The notes under the pieces: generated by a model
What the model saw: only the letters and a program-made list of their open reading frames with translations
What the model was told of the DNA's origin: nothing
Database searches by the model: none
Part shown: positions 7,439-16,537 of the stretch, in pieces
How the letters are laid out: every line of letters starts with the position of its first letter
Numbering within the stretch: position 1 is the stretch's first letter
Assembly: GCA_009827215.1 (NCBI GenBank)
Contig: WUAJ01000015.1
Location: 1 to 22,944 of the forward strand
Source of the DNA: Phycisphaeraceae bacterium
GTDB taxonomy: Bacteria; Planctomycetota; Phycisphaerae; Phycisphaerales; UBA1924
DNA: 22,944 nucleotides
Direction: 5' to 3'
Made by a program: the position numbers and the translations under genes

Positions 7439-9664
7439 TTACGCCGCTGTATCTTTGGGAGCCTTCTTCGAGGATTTCTTCGCCTTCTCCTCGATCTGAC
7501 GATAGTTGAACGAAGTGCGGATATTCTTGCGCATGTACCCGCCGGCAGCACTACGGACCGCGTTGACCACGATCCCGATGAACTCACCGTTTGCTTCACC
7601 CAGTTCTCGCGCCATACGAGCCACCTGACCGCGTTTCTCGCTCATCGCACGAACGACCAGCATCGAAGCATCAGTGATATTCGCGAGAATACCAGCGTCG
7701 CCCGCAACGATCGACGGAGCGACATCTATGAGCACGATGTCATACTTGGAGCGAAGATCACTCAAGAGTTCCTTCATCGCTCGGCTGCTCAGACGCTCGA
7801 CCTGACGGTTCTGTTTCGATCCAATTCGGAGCACATCAGGACCGTTATCGATCTGAACCAAGCACTCATCGAAGGAAGTCTCCCCCGCGAGCAGATCGCC
7901 GAGTCCTTGTCCATCACCAATCCCAAGATCGGTATGAATACTCGGACGGCGGAAGTTCGCGTCGATGACAAGTGTATTGAGTCCTGACGCGACACACGAT
8001 TGAGCAAGATTCGTCACAACAGTGGTCGAACCAGACTTGGGCATCGCGCTGACTACCAAGAGTGTCCGATGCTCGCCTTTGCCCATACTCGCGATGACAT
8101 TGGTGCGGAGTTGGCGGTAGTACTCCGCAAACACCGAACCTGGGGAGTCGGCAAAAGCCGTAGAGACATTATCCGGCGAGTTGGGGTCCTCGGAGGCATC
8201 CATAAGAATACCAAGCGAGCGTGCGCGAGGGATCATTCGAATATCTGCAGCGCTCTTGATCCGCTGATCAAGCAGCTCGAACGCAAGGATTCCGCCGACG
8301 GTCAGGCCGACAATCAGGAACATCCCTGCGGGGACCATGACATACAAGACTGGGAATGTAGGGAGATCCGGAACAGTCGCGGATTCAACAACATTCACAC
8401 GCTGAGCACTCGAGAGGTTCGATGCCGCTTCAAGATCCGAGAGCGCGGTTTCATCATTGCCCAGCTGAAGAATCTTGCCTTCGATCTGGCGATCGATATC
8501 CGCAATTTCTTGGGTAATACGGGTAAGCTCAGTGAGTTTCTCAGCGAGCTCTTCTTTCTGGGTGATCAGTTCCGACTCTTGTGCACGCAACTGCTGGATC
8601 GTGGTCGCGGTTCCTTGAACTCGAGCCTCAAACGCTTCACGCAGCAGTTCTTCGCGAGTGTCTTCGATCTTTCGCTTGTGTGCCGCGATCTGCGACTCCA
8701 CCTGCTTGTACTGACGATGGTCAGGCTTGATCCCATTGCTTTGCAGCGCAATCAGCGCGGTTTGGAGGCGCTTGAGTTCTTGCTTGAATGTCTGCATCAT
8801 CGGAGACATGTTGACAGTCTCGCGGAGCTGCGAGTCGTACTCGATCCCTGTATCGCGTTGGAGCTGCGCTTCGTCATTTGCTTTGATGACAGAGAGTGCT
8901 TCGAGCGATTGCTGGATGCCTACAAGCTCTGCATTGATCAGACGGAGTCGCTCAGAAGCGGTTGATTTGGCAGAGTCAATCGAGTCGATCTGCTCTTCAC
9001 GCACGAGCCGCGTCTTACGAGCGGTGAGGTCCGCGATCGCGTCATTCGTCGCTTCGATCGAGTCACGAATCGCTTGACGACGAGAAACCACATCACGCTG
9101 GTATTGTGAGTTGAGTTCATTCAGATAAGCATCCTGAACCATGGTCACCAGACCAGCGGCATCCTGCTTGTCGCCAGTTGTCACAGAGAGACGGATAAGG
9201 AAGGTCTTCGGCACTGCACTCGCGCTGACCATTTTCTCAAAGTCTTTGAACGCACGGACAACATCAATGTTGCCACGGCGCATGTAGTTGCTGCTCCATG
9301 TCGGTGCAAGATCAGGAAGCCGAGGATCAGAGATCACCTTGTTCAGGATCAGCTGAGACTTCATGGTCGCGACCTGAGTTCCCATGAAGCGTTCCATTTC
9401 GGTCTCATCCACTGTTGAAACACTGATAACTTCAACCGCTTCTTCAGCAGGCGCACATTCCCATGTGATGTGCGAAGTGAACTTGGGTGCGAACTGTGCG
9501 AGCAAAATATGAGATCCATACCCCACGACGATCCCAACAAAAACCGAGATCGCAAGCACGAACTTGTACTTGTGAAGAAGCTTCATTGGATCGATCGCGA
9601 TTGCCCCGCCGCCGGCTTGCTGAGGTGGTCCCGACATCCCGGGCTTGCGTTGTGGTGCGCTCAT
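7439..9664 (-). CDS. GumC/Wzc-like polysaccharide chain-length protein with degenerate BY-kinase domain
   Basis: Polysaccharide co-polymerases of this type sit in the inner membrane, set chain length and contact the Wza-like exporter. The 741-residue product has a first transmembrane helix (about 36-57) and a Wzz-type periplasmic region with long coiled-coil stretches (about 190-420). A proline-rich segment (VPDLPTFPVL, 431-440) leads into a second helix (about 440-465), followed by a cytoplasmic CpsD/Wzc-like ATPase domain. In that domain Walker A' (VIDANFRRPSIH, 566-577) and Walker B (IVLIDVAP, 643-650) are recognisable. The P-loop, however, reads SAMPKSGSTTVV (539-550): the lysine of the canonical GEGKST is replaced by serine. 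The C-terminus is Lys/Ala-rich with only two tyrosines instead of a tyrosine cluster. Tyrosine autokinase activity is therefore doubtful. ATG 9664 has GGAG 7 bases upstream. The epimerase follows after 39 bp. Confidence 0.9.
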   Translation of the reverse strand: MSAPQRKPGMSGPPQQAGGGAIAIDPMKLLHKYKFVLAISVFVGIVVGYGSHILLAQFAPKFTSHITWECAPAEEAVEVISVSTVDETEMERFMGTQVATMKSQLILNKVISDPRLPDLAPTWSSNYMRRGNIDVVRAFKDFEKMVSASAVPKTFLIRLSVTTGDKQDAAGLVTMVQDAYLNELNSQYQRDVVSRRQAIRDSIEATNDAIADLTARKTRLVREEQIDSIDSAKSTASERLRLINAELVGIQQSLEALSVIKANDEAQLQRDTGIEYDSQLRETVNMSPMMQTFKQELKRLQTALIALQSNGIKPDHRQYKQVESQIAAHKRKIEDTREELLREAFEARVQGTATTIQQLRAQESELITQKEELAEKLTELTRITQEIADIDRQIEGKILQLGNDETALSDLEAASNLSSAQRVNVVESATVPDLPTFPVLYVMVPAGMFLIVGLTVGGILAFELLDQRIKSAADIRMIPRARSLGILMDASEDPNSPDNVSTAFADSPGSVFAEYYRQLRTNVIASMGKGEHRTLLVVSAMPKSGSTTVVTNLAQSCVASGLNTLVIDANFRRPSIHTDLGIGDGQGLGDLLAGETSFDECLVQIDNGPDVLRIGSKQNRQVERLSSRAMKELLSDLRSKYDIVLIDVAPSIVAGDAGILANITDASMLVVRAMSEKRGQVARMARELGEANGEFIGIVVNAVRSAAGGYMRKNIRTSFNYRQIEEKAKKSSKKAPKDTAA

Positions 9665-9688
9665 GAGAAAGCTCCGTATCCTATAGCT

Positions 9689-9704
9689 TCGATCCGCAGA
9701 TCGA
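9689..9704. promoter_or_regulatory. Short palindrome upstream of the chain-length gene
   Basis: TCGATC (9689-9694) and GATCGA (9699-9704) form a perfect 6-bp inverted repeat around CGCA, 25-40 bases upstream of the ATG at 9664 in the 77-bp gap after the TPR gene. It may be an operator-like or leader hairpin. GATC is frequent in this DNA, so chance is possible. Confidence 0.25.
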
Positions 9705-9741
9705 TGAATTGACTCGTACTACGGCCCTATCGGCCTTTTTG

Positions 9742-12700
9742 TTATCCGGCTGAGTCGATCTTTGCCTCAATCGCCTCAACATCCTGTTCCAGTCCTACAT
9801 CGCGTGTTGGCATAGCACGCATCAACGCTTGAATATCAGTGAGTTTCGAGCGTGCCTCGTTTACTCGCCCTTGAGAGAGATCGATGTTGATCTGAGCAAT
9901 CACCAGCGTCACACGAGAACGGACCGATAACGCATATCTCATACCAGTTGCCAAGACCTCACTCGCCTTGTCATACTCTCCAAGAGCGGTATAGATATTC
10001 CCCAGTGTGTCATACGGCTCGGATCGATTCGGGTTCATCTCAATGGCGCTCAGAGCAAGCTCGAGCGCACGCTCATGCTCACCAAGCTCCGCAGAGAGCA
10101 CATATGCCAGGTTGTTACTCATTTCCCAATCTCCTGGGAACAGCTCCACGCCTTTGCCCCACATCTCAGCGGCACGATCAAACTGGCCTTGGGTGAACAT
10201 AGTGGTTCCGTAGCTCTGCAGCGTCAATCTCTGCAACACCGGCTGTGACCGAGCTTGAGACAACTTGTCGTAGATACGGAACGCGATATCAGTCTGTTGA
10301 CCAACACTCACAAGCCGCTGTGCGATGAACAGGTCGATCCAGTTGAGCACTTCTGGGTTTGTGTTCCGTTGTTTGAGCGTCTGGAGATATTCAATCTGCT
10401 CATTCATCGGCTGACCCTCGAAGAAGCGAGAGATGTTGCCAGACCACTGGATCAACAGCTGATCATCGTTGCTCGAAAGGTCAAACGCCTTGGTCAACTG
10501 CTGAAGCGCGAGTTGGTCACGATTGCGTGCTTGCAGAATAAGTGCCTGTGCAGCGAGCAACCCAGGACTGGAATCAATTTCACCCGCGATATCAGTCAGA
10601 TCCTGAATGATCGAGTTTGCGAGATTCGTGTCTGGGTTTCTTGTACGCACCAATGAATCAATGAGCGTCGCCCCCGCATTCGGGGTCCGCTGAGTGTTCC
10701 ACACGATTCTGTAGAACTGGGTCGCATGTTCCCAGTCCCCACGCGAGGCAAACAACTGTCCAAGAGAGTTCAGCAGGGAAGCATCCTTCATACGAGATTG
10801 AACAATCTCGAGAGCGAAGTCATACGCTTCAGAGTTCCGGTTATCGATCATCAACTCATTGATGATGCCGTAGAGAGCTTGGTCCAAGCTCGGATTCAAT
10901 CGCACAGCACGCTGCAGATCCCGCAAAGCGTCCTTGCGTTGATTCACCGCGAAGTAACCGGCAGCTCGGACCCGATATGCACGCCAGTCATTCCGATTGA
11001 TCTGCAACGCCGCATCAACATCCGCGAGCAGGTCAGTCAATCGTTCTTCGTTTCCTGCGTGATACTCCGCTCGCTTGATGTAAACGAGAGGATCATCCGA
11101 GAATGTTGCGACGGCTTGATCAAGCAGTCTCAACGCCTCGGCGCTATTTCCAAGACCTTCCTCAATTTCAGAGTTCTGTAGCATCGCGATCTTGGTCGTT
11201 TGATTTTCCTTTACAAGCAGATCGAAGTGCTTTCTAGCAGACTCAAACTGACGAGTCCGGATCAGCATGTCAATCAAACGAAGTCGGTAGTTGTCCTCGA
11301 TATCCGCTCCGCCCTCGACCACCTTCTCAAACTCGGTCGCCGCATTCGCATACTGATTGAGCATCAGGAACAAATCACCCAACAGCTTCGTCCCGTCGAG
11401 TGTTTCGGGATCTTGACGCTCTACCGCATTTGATGCCGCTTGGATCGCGAGTTCTGGACGACCACGATCAAGCATGAATCGCGCGAGCGATATGTATGGA
11501 GCGGCATCGATCTCTTCCTGATTATTCTCGATGTAATCCGTGAATACCTGCTGAGCCGCAGACAGTCCGTTTACATTGCCCACGCGCCCTTGATCCGCAT
11601 ACCAGCGAGCTTTGAGTTCTGCGACTCTGAGCGTGTCTTCTTCCGCTGAAATCTGATCAATCAACTGCTGAGCTTCATCCCAACGACGAGTCTCGATGTA
11701 CAAGCTCGCAAGTGCAAAGTTGTTTGAAGTATTGTTCGGATCAAGTTCAAGGAACTTCTCTCTTTGACGGATCGCGAACTCTTGGCCCTCAGGCCCACCG
11801 TATGCCGCTTCTAGCGTGAGCCAAATGGTCAGGAACTCAGGATTGTCGATCGCGTACTTCTGGAATCGTCTTGCAATATCCAACGATGCGTTGTAGCGAC
11901 GGAACAAGTTGAGTGTATTGATGTACTCCATGATGCTGGACTGATCATCTGGTCGGATAGAAAGAGCACGCTCAAAGGACTCAATCGCCGCCTCTTCCCG
12001 CCCGAGTCCCCTCTGCTCAATCCCGAGCATACGGAAGACATTGGCGCCAGCAACTCCGCTTTCACCAGCTTGCTGGAGAAGCTGCACGGCACGCTCGTTG
12101 TTGCCTTGGTATGAAGCCAGCCGTGCTTGGTATGTCAAACCTCCGACACGGTCGGTGTTGTTCTTCGTAGCCAACTCAACAAACTCTTTCGCACGATCTT
12201 CTTGGTCAAGACCGATTGCACGCACAAATGCAAGATCAATAACGCGGCTGTCATCCGGCGCGATCTCTAACAATCTCGCGATCGTGTTATCGAGAACATC
12301 AAACTTGCCGCGCGTAAACGCAACTCCTGCGATCGAGATCAGCTTATCCAGTTCCTCACGATCGGAAAGTTCGATCATGCGGATCAGGATCTCAGACTCG
12401 TCATTCCCTTGTGCCGCAGTCTGCATATCGTTCAGCGTTTTGTCATCAGGATTGGCTGCCACGGCGCGTTCAAGCAGCGCTCGCGAACCATTGATATCCC
12501 CCTGATCAAGCATCATTGAAACGAGGTCGCGAACGACATCCGGGGCATAGTTGACACTTTCCAGCCCGTCTCTGAGGATATTGATCGCCTCCGAAATATC
12601 ACCCGGCTGTCCGTCTTTGCCTCGACGGACCTGCCGTGCTCTGATAATAAGAGCCGCGACCGGATCATCGATCAGATCAGGATTGTCAAACGCCTCGATT

Positions 12701-14373
12701 CTAGCTATTCCGTTGAGTGCAGTTTGGTTCGTTGGATCGCTCACGAGCGCCTTCTCGAACAGCTCTTTCGCCATCCGATTGTCCTGGAGCTGCATGTAGG
12801 TATCAGCGAGGACAAGAAGCGCACGAACATCATGAGATTTCCTTGCGATCAACCGTTCCAACGCATCGCGAGTTGTCCCGAGTTGACGCAGTTCGCGTGC
12901 CGCGAGAGCCTCGAACCACAAACCATCGGTGTTCGAGTTATCTGTTTGTTGATTGTACATGCTGAGCAAGCGGAGAGAATCTTCGAAATTCCCATTCACA
13001 TACTCAAGCCGTCCATTGATCAGCATCAGGTTCGTGTTGTCTTCAGTAACTCGGGACGCATACAAGTCGCGAGCAGTAATCGCTTCGTCCAAAGTCCTCT
13101 GCATCACTTGTGGATCCGCGTCAGGCTCAGATTGCATCCGAGCATACGAATCAAGCTTGATTGAAGCAGTGGTGAGCATCGCCTCACGCTTTGAGTTAAA
13201 GAGCATAATCCCATCAATCCCGACTGGTTGCGGCGGGAGGTTGATGATCTCATTGTAAAGCTCGACCGCTTCATCGATGTCACCTCTGATAGCGCTCAAG
13301 CCGGCTGCAGAAACCATCGCTTCAATCGACTCGGGGTCAACAGCGAGCACTCTTCTCACAAGCTCATTGCTCCGAGTGAGTCTGCTTTCTGGGTCAATAC
13401 GAATCTCGACCTCGACGAACCGATTGAGCAAAATCATGCTCAGTTTTTCAGTATCGAGATTGATCAACCATGAGTGGAGCTCATCAAGCTCCGATTGCAG
13501 AGCAGTCCACGAACTCAAGATTGCTTGTGTTCGCGCTGAGTCACTCTCGTTGTCGCCGTAATACGCATCAGATCCCGAGCTTTCAACCTTGATTCCCATG
13601 AGAGTTACAGCAACCAATGGGGAGTCCGGATACTCACTCATGTGTGCTTCACCCATAGCAGCAGCTTGAGCACGCGCTTCAACCACAGGGGTGATGTCTT
13701 CATTTTCGACTTGTTGTACAGCTTCAATAATCAGCCATCTCATCAAAGCGGTTCGCGTGAGTTCATCTTCTGGATTCGCTTCAATTGCAGCGGTGAGATC
13801 ATCACGGATCAGCTCATACTGCTCGGGCTCGATCACACCCCCGCGTTCCGCGATCCGATACCACGCGAGTCCGCGGTAACGACGCAAAGTTGGCCATGCT
13901 GGATCGACACCACTGAGCCCGTCAAAGTTCCCGAGGACTTGAGTTGTGCGCGAGATGATGTTGTCCGCCATAGAACGCGAATACTCCCGACGAAGCAGTT
14001 CAAACTGCAACCCAATCTCGCGGTGGTACGCATCTACATTCGTGCGTTGTACGACTGCGGCTTGATGAATCGCGCCCAAGTAGTCTCGTCGGAACGCGTC
14101 GTAGAACGCGGGCTCGGTTTCCGGAATCCACATCTCGATCGTTTCGATCCATTTTTCAAGATTCTCGACAATCGTCGGGTCTTTGCTTACTGCTCGTGAG
14201 TACATCTCGCGTGCGGTTTCATGGTCACCCGCCGCCATCGCCTCGTCGCCCTTTCTCGCAAGGTCTTCAGGGGTCTTCGTAACGACGGTATATGCCGCGA
14301 AGAGCATCCCAAGGATCGCAACAACCGCTACGATCAGAATGACGACGAACTTTGTATTCACACGAGAAGCCAT
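9742..14373 (-). CDS. Giant membrane-anchored TPR protein of the exosortase locus
   Basis: The 1543-residue product has a single N-terminal membrane helix (about 9-31, VVILIVAVVAILGMLFAAYTV) without a signal-peptidase site. The rest is almost entirely tetratricopeptide-type helical hairpins, presumably in the periplasm. Clear repeats include EDLARKGDEAMAAGDHETA (about 35-53), ALLVLADTYMQLQDNRMAKE (about 515-535), EEAAIESFERALSIRPDD (about 795-812) and YDTLGNIYTALGEYDKASEV (about 1450-1470). TPR proteins are a standard part of exosortase and exopolysaccharide loci (the PrsT family of PEP-CTERM systems is shorter, roughly 900 residues), where they are thought to act as assembly scaffolds. No catalytic motif is seen. 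ATG 14373 has GAGGA 8 bases upstream. It lies between the EpsI-like gene (120 bp upstream) and the chain-length gene (77 bp downstream). Assignment to PrsT specifically is by position and repeat type only. Confidence 0.88.
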   Translation of the reverse strand: MASRVNTKFVVILIVAVVAILGMLFAAYTVVTKTPEDLARKGDEAMAAGDHETAREMYSRAVSKDPTIVENLEKWIETIEMWIPETEPAFYDAFRRDYLGAIHQAAVVQRTNVDAYHREIGLQFELLRREYSRSMADNIISRTTQVLGNFDGLSGVDPAWPTLRRYRGLAWYRIAERGGVIEPEQYELIRDDLTAAIEANPEDELTRTALMRWLIIEAVQQVENEDITPVVEARAQAAAMGEAHMSEYPDSPLVAVTLMGIKVESSGSDAYYGDNESDSARTQAILSSWTALQSELDELHSWLINLDTEKLSMILLNRFVEVEIRIDPESRLTRSNELVRRVLAVDPESIEAMVSAAGLSAIRGDIDEAVELYNEIINLPPQPVGIDGIMLFNSKREAMLTTASIKLDSYARMQSEPDADPQVMQRTLDEAITARDLYASRVTEDNTNLMLINGRLEYVNGNFEDSLRLLSMYNQQTDNSNTDGLWFEALAARELRQLGTTRDALERLIARKSHDVRALLVLADTYMQLQDNRMAKELFEKALVSDPTNQTALNGIARIEAFDNPDLIDDPVAALIIRARQVRRGKDGQPGDISEAINILRDGLESVNYAPDVVRDLVSMMLDQGDINGSRALLERAVAANPDDKTLNDMQTAAQGNDESEILIRMIELSDREELDKLISIAGVAFTRGKFDVLDNTIARLLEIAPDDSRVIDLAFVRAIGLDQEDRAKEFVELATKNNTDRVGGLTYQARLASYQGNNERAVQLLQQAGESGVAGANVFRMLGIEQRGLGREEAAIESFERALSIRPDDQSSIMEYINTLNLFRRYNASLDIARRFQKYAIDNPEFLTIWLTLEAAYGGPEGQEFAIRQREKFLELDPNNTSNNFALASLYIETRRWDEAQQLIDQISAEEDTLRVAELKARWYADQGRVGNVNGLSAAQQVFTDYIENNQEEIDAAPYISLARFMLDRGRPELAIQAASNAVERQDPETLDGTKLLGDLFLMLNQYANAATEFEKVVEGGADIEDNYRLRLIDMLIRTRQFESARKHFDLLVKENQTTKIAMLQNSEIEEGLGNSAEALRLLDQAVATFSDDPLVYIKRAEYHAGNEERLTDLLADVDAALQINRNDWRAYRVRAAGYFAVNQRKDALRDLQRAVRLNPSLDQALYGIINELMIDNRNSEAYDFALEIVQSRMKDASLLNSLGQLFASRGDWEHATQFYRIVWNTQRTPNAGATLIDSLVRTRNPDTNLANSIIQDLTDIAGEIDSSPGLLAAQALILQARNRDQLALQQLTKAFDLSSNDDQLLIQWSGNISRFFEGQPMNEQIEYLQTLKQRNTNPEVLNWIDLFIAQRLVSVGQQTDIAFRIYDKLSQARSQPVLQRLTLQSYGTTMFTQGQFDRAAEMWGKGVELFPGDWEMSNNLAYVLSAELGEHERALELALSAIEMNPNRSEPYDTLGNIYTALGEYDKASEVLATGMRYALSVRSRVTLVIAQINIDLSQGRVNEARSKLTDIQALMRAMPTRDVGLEQDVEAIEAKIDSAG

Positions 14374-14381
14374 AGTGAGTG

Positions 14382-14386
14382 TCCTC
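14382..14386 (-). promoter_or_regulatory. Shine-Dalgarno site of the TPR gene
   Basis: GAGGA on the minus strand, 8 bases before the ATG at 14373, fixes the start of the giant TPR protein. Confidence 0.55.
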
Positions 14387-14413
14387 TTCCACTATCTAGT
14401 CAGTGGGTTCGCT

Positions 14414-14464
14414 ATTTCATATCAGATACCAAGCGCATCTGAAATCCTGTACTTTCAATGTCAA
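14414..14464 (-). promoter_or_regulatory. Possible internal promoter and inverted repeats before the TPR gene
   Basis: The 120-bp gap contains a perfect -35 hexamer TTGACA on the minus strand (plus 14459-14464). No good -10 is found at 16-18 bases. Downstream lie overlapping inverted repeats TCAGAT/ATCTGA (14422-14427, 14437-14442) and ATTTCA/TGAAAT (14414-14419, 14440-14445). Together they suggest a separate control point for the TPR gene. The evidence is weak because the -10 is missing. Confidence 0.25.
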
Positions 14465-14493
14465 ACCGCGCCCGGAACATCCGTGCGCGAGCA

Positions 14494-15390
14494 TTACAAC
14501 TCATTCTCAGCCGGCGGATAGTTCCCCTGCTGCACTTCAATCCAATCGGGAGTGCAACGCATGAGCTCTCCCAGCACATCCCCAACGATCGAGCTCGCGT
14601 ATCCGACAAACTCATCCATCGAATCTGCAGTCACACAGTTCACTTGTATCTTCAGGTAGTATGCATAATCATCTGATAGGTTGAACGCGAGTGTGCGGAC
14701 CTCGTTCGCATTGGCGCGAGTCCCGCCGTTGGCAATAAAGAAATATCCTGCGTAAATCTTCTGTCCTTCTCCAAGCAAGAACTCAGAGCACCGCATCTCG
14801 ATCGGATTCTCAGGAGTCACATCCCGAGGCAGCCGCACACGCTGACCAGGAGCATCCGTCCAATCGCGATTATTACTCAATCGGACAGTGTAAAGCTGAC
14901 CGGCAACACCGGCGAGTTCTTCGGGAACCGATGGGTCCACAATCCAAGAACTCGTATCAATATCCAAAGGCATATTCCGCGATGACTCGCTTTGCTGAAG
15001 TCCTCCCCCAACAAAGCATCGCTCTGGGACATGGGGAACCGTATCAATCATCCCGGTGTAGTACGCCGCGTGAAGTTCGACAACGACCTTCTTCTTGGTA
15101 TCCTGAGATTCTTTCAGGATATACTCGCGCGATAAGTAGTTCTCTGTCCCGAGCGTTTCGACAATCTCACTCGATGAAATCCGATCCGACCCGATCCGCA
15201 CCCAGTTGTCCGTCTCGGTCGGGATCGCAGAAACCTGACGATTCCCCTCAGGATAAATCGGGATCTTCTGCATGTGCAGATCCGCGAACTTGATGTACAC
15301 ACCAATCCCGATGGAAGAACCCAGCATGATCGCTCCCGCGATCATCGGCGCCAGGATGCTGCCTCTGTGATTCTGAGTTTTTTGAGTCAT
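14494..15390 (-). CDS. EpsI-family exosortase-associated protein
   Basis: EpsI (DUF3485) proteins accompany exosortases, either fused to them or as separate genes, and are needed for exopolysaccharide or surface-protein processing; their chemistry is unsettled. The 298-residue product has an N-terminal membrane helix (about 11-33) and an extracytoplasmic domain. That domain contains WVRIG (63-67), the family-like segment AAYYTGMIDTVPHVPERC (108-125) with His120 and Cys125 where EpsI proteins carry a conserved His/Pro/Cys cluster, and a C-terminal region with LKIQVNCVT and a closing amphipathic helix. ATG 15390 is chosen over a start 57 bases earlier because it overlaps the exosortase stop as ATGA, typical translational coupling. 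Sequence similarity to better-known EpsI proteins is modest, so the family call rests on the motif and the position next to the exosortase. Confidence 0.8.
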   Translation of the reverse strand: MTQKTQNHRGSILAPMIAGAIMLGSSIGIGVYIKFADLHMQKIPIYPEGNRQVSAIPTETDNWVRIGSDRISSSEIVETLGTENYLSREYILKESQDTKKKVVVELHAAYYTGMIDTVPHVPERCFVGGGLQQSESSRNMPLDIDTSSWIVDPSVPEELAGVAGQLYTVRLSNNRDWTDAPGQRVRLPRDVTPENPIEMRCSEFLLGEGQKIYAGYFFIANGGTRANANEVRTLAFNLSDDYAYYLKIQVNCVTADSMDEFVGYASSIVGDVLGELMRCTPDWIEVQQGNYPPAENEL

Positions 15391-16349
15391 GCCTTCACCC
15401 CCGCGTTCTCTTCCTGTCCACTTCCAATGATCCGATTCAGTGTCCACACAACCCCCATGAACAATCCGAGCGAAGGCACAAGCAGGATCGTCCCGATCAA
15501 TGTGTGCGCATCGCCTGAAGCGAGATTCGGATCAACAAGCGTGAGTATCCCCAGCACAGTGACGCGGACCATATTCATCAAGATCGCGACCGGACCCGCG
15601 AGCAGGATCAACGCGATCCGTTGCCACCACTGGGAGCAACCCAGCAGCGCGACCGCCCCAGCAAGAGCGTAGAACGCGACAACCATCCGCATCCCAGAGC
15701 ATGCTTCAGCAACATTGAGCGGATGGATCTCGCCCGTGCTTGTGAAGATGTCCAAGCGATTGCCGTCAAGATCAACAGTGAAGTTGAAGATTTCTCCAAT
15801 CAAGCTCAGCATCACCCACGATCCTTGTGACGCGAGAAGCTGGAGCTTGAATGTGACTTGGAGCATGATCGATTCCGCGATCGTCACCATCAGAATCAGG
15901 TACAAGATCGGAAGGAATACATGCCGAAGCATCGCAGGACCAGTGAGGAACAGAACCATCGATCCGAGCACGAGGACCATCGAGAATCCTTGGAGCATCG
16001 GATTGCTGATAAAGAACAAGTTGTACGCGTACGCGTGGATCCCGGCGAGGAACGGGACCAGTGCCGGCCAGAACACCTGCACAGGTGTAGTCCGGATCAA
16101 ATCTCGCGACTGCCAGAGCAGATACCCCGAAATGAGAGGAATCACCAGAGCATGACCCCAGTCCTCTTTGTTCTCCCAGCTGACTTTCACTTGGAACAAG
16201 AACCACTGGTTGAACAACCAGATCAGGATCAGACCCAGAATCACTGAATACACCAGACCCCGACGCGTCATGAATCCAAAGAGCAGATCCTCCGCGCTCG
16301 CCTTCTTTGAAGCGTCTGAGTCAGCGGATTGTGCGTTCTGAGAAGTCAT
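15387..16349 (-). CDS. Exosortase (EpsH/Xrt family transpeptidase)
   Basis: Exosortases are multi-pass membrane cysteine peptidases thought to cleave C-terminal sorting signals (PEP-CTERM and variants) and pass the protein to the cell surface, usually in exopolysaccharide producers. The 320-residue protein has about eight hydrophobic helices from residue 33 to 308. All three catalytic residues are in family context: Cys217 in VAEACSGMRMV, Arg262 in GPVAILMNMVRVTVLG and His282 in GDAHTLIG. The conserved WENKEDWGHALVIPLISGYLLW (split across about 58-79) matches the family's N-terminal region. The subtype (XrtA, U and so on) cannot be fixed by eye. ATG 16349 lacks a clear Shine-Dalgarno sequence. 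The EpsI-like gene overlaps its stop. No PEP-CTERM-like substrate is encoded in this window. Confidence 0.95.
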   Translation of the reverse strand: MTSQNAQSADSDASKKASAEDLLFGFMTRRGLVYSVILGLILIWLFNQWFLFQVKVSWENKEDWGHALVIPLISGYLLWQSRDLIRTTPVQVFWPALVPFLAGIHAYAYNLFFISNPMLQGFSMVLVLGSMVLFLTGPAMLRHVFLPILYLILMVTIAESIMLQVTFKLQLLASQGSWVMLSLIGEIFNFTVDLDGNRLDIFTSTGEIHPLNVAEACSGMRMVVAFYALAGAVALLGCSQWWQRIALILLAGPVAILMNMVRVTVLGILTLVDPNLASGDAHTLIGTILLVPSLGLFMGVVWTLNRIIGSGQEENAGVKA

Positions 16350-16537
16350 ACAGTGGTAACAACCTGATCGGACAGAGAGGCCCGATTCTTTGGTCCAGAT
16401 TGGGGGTCCGCAATGATTGGCGCACTATCCTGCGCACACTTGAAATACCTGAGAATTCATGCGCATACAACAACCACCACGAGCTATTGCTACGGCACAG
16501 AAGAACACGAAGTTCATCGCAATCTCAGGAAACTCAC
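16350..16537. other. Intergenic gap between export lipoprotein gene and exosortase
   Basis: This stretch of 188 bp lies inside the locus, without a convincing gene. The only pattern noted is a direct repeat GCGCAC at 16420-16425 and 16432-16437, 12 bases apart, which also gives a short GCGC/GCGC inverted repeat. No T-run terminator or clear promoter is seen, so the exosortase may be read through from the export gene or have its own undetected promoter. Confidence 0.4.

Noticed and set aside
9723..9740. GGCC-CTATC-GGCC followed by TTTTT, terminator-like
   Set aside because: The T-run follows on the plus strand, but both flanking genes are on the minus strand, and the stem is only 4 bp.
16441..16533. 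Short minus-strand frame of about 30 codons in the gap before the exosortase
   Set aside because: No ribosome site, no recognisable features, and a composition like the surrounding non-coding sequence.
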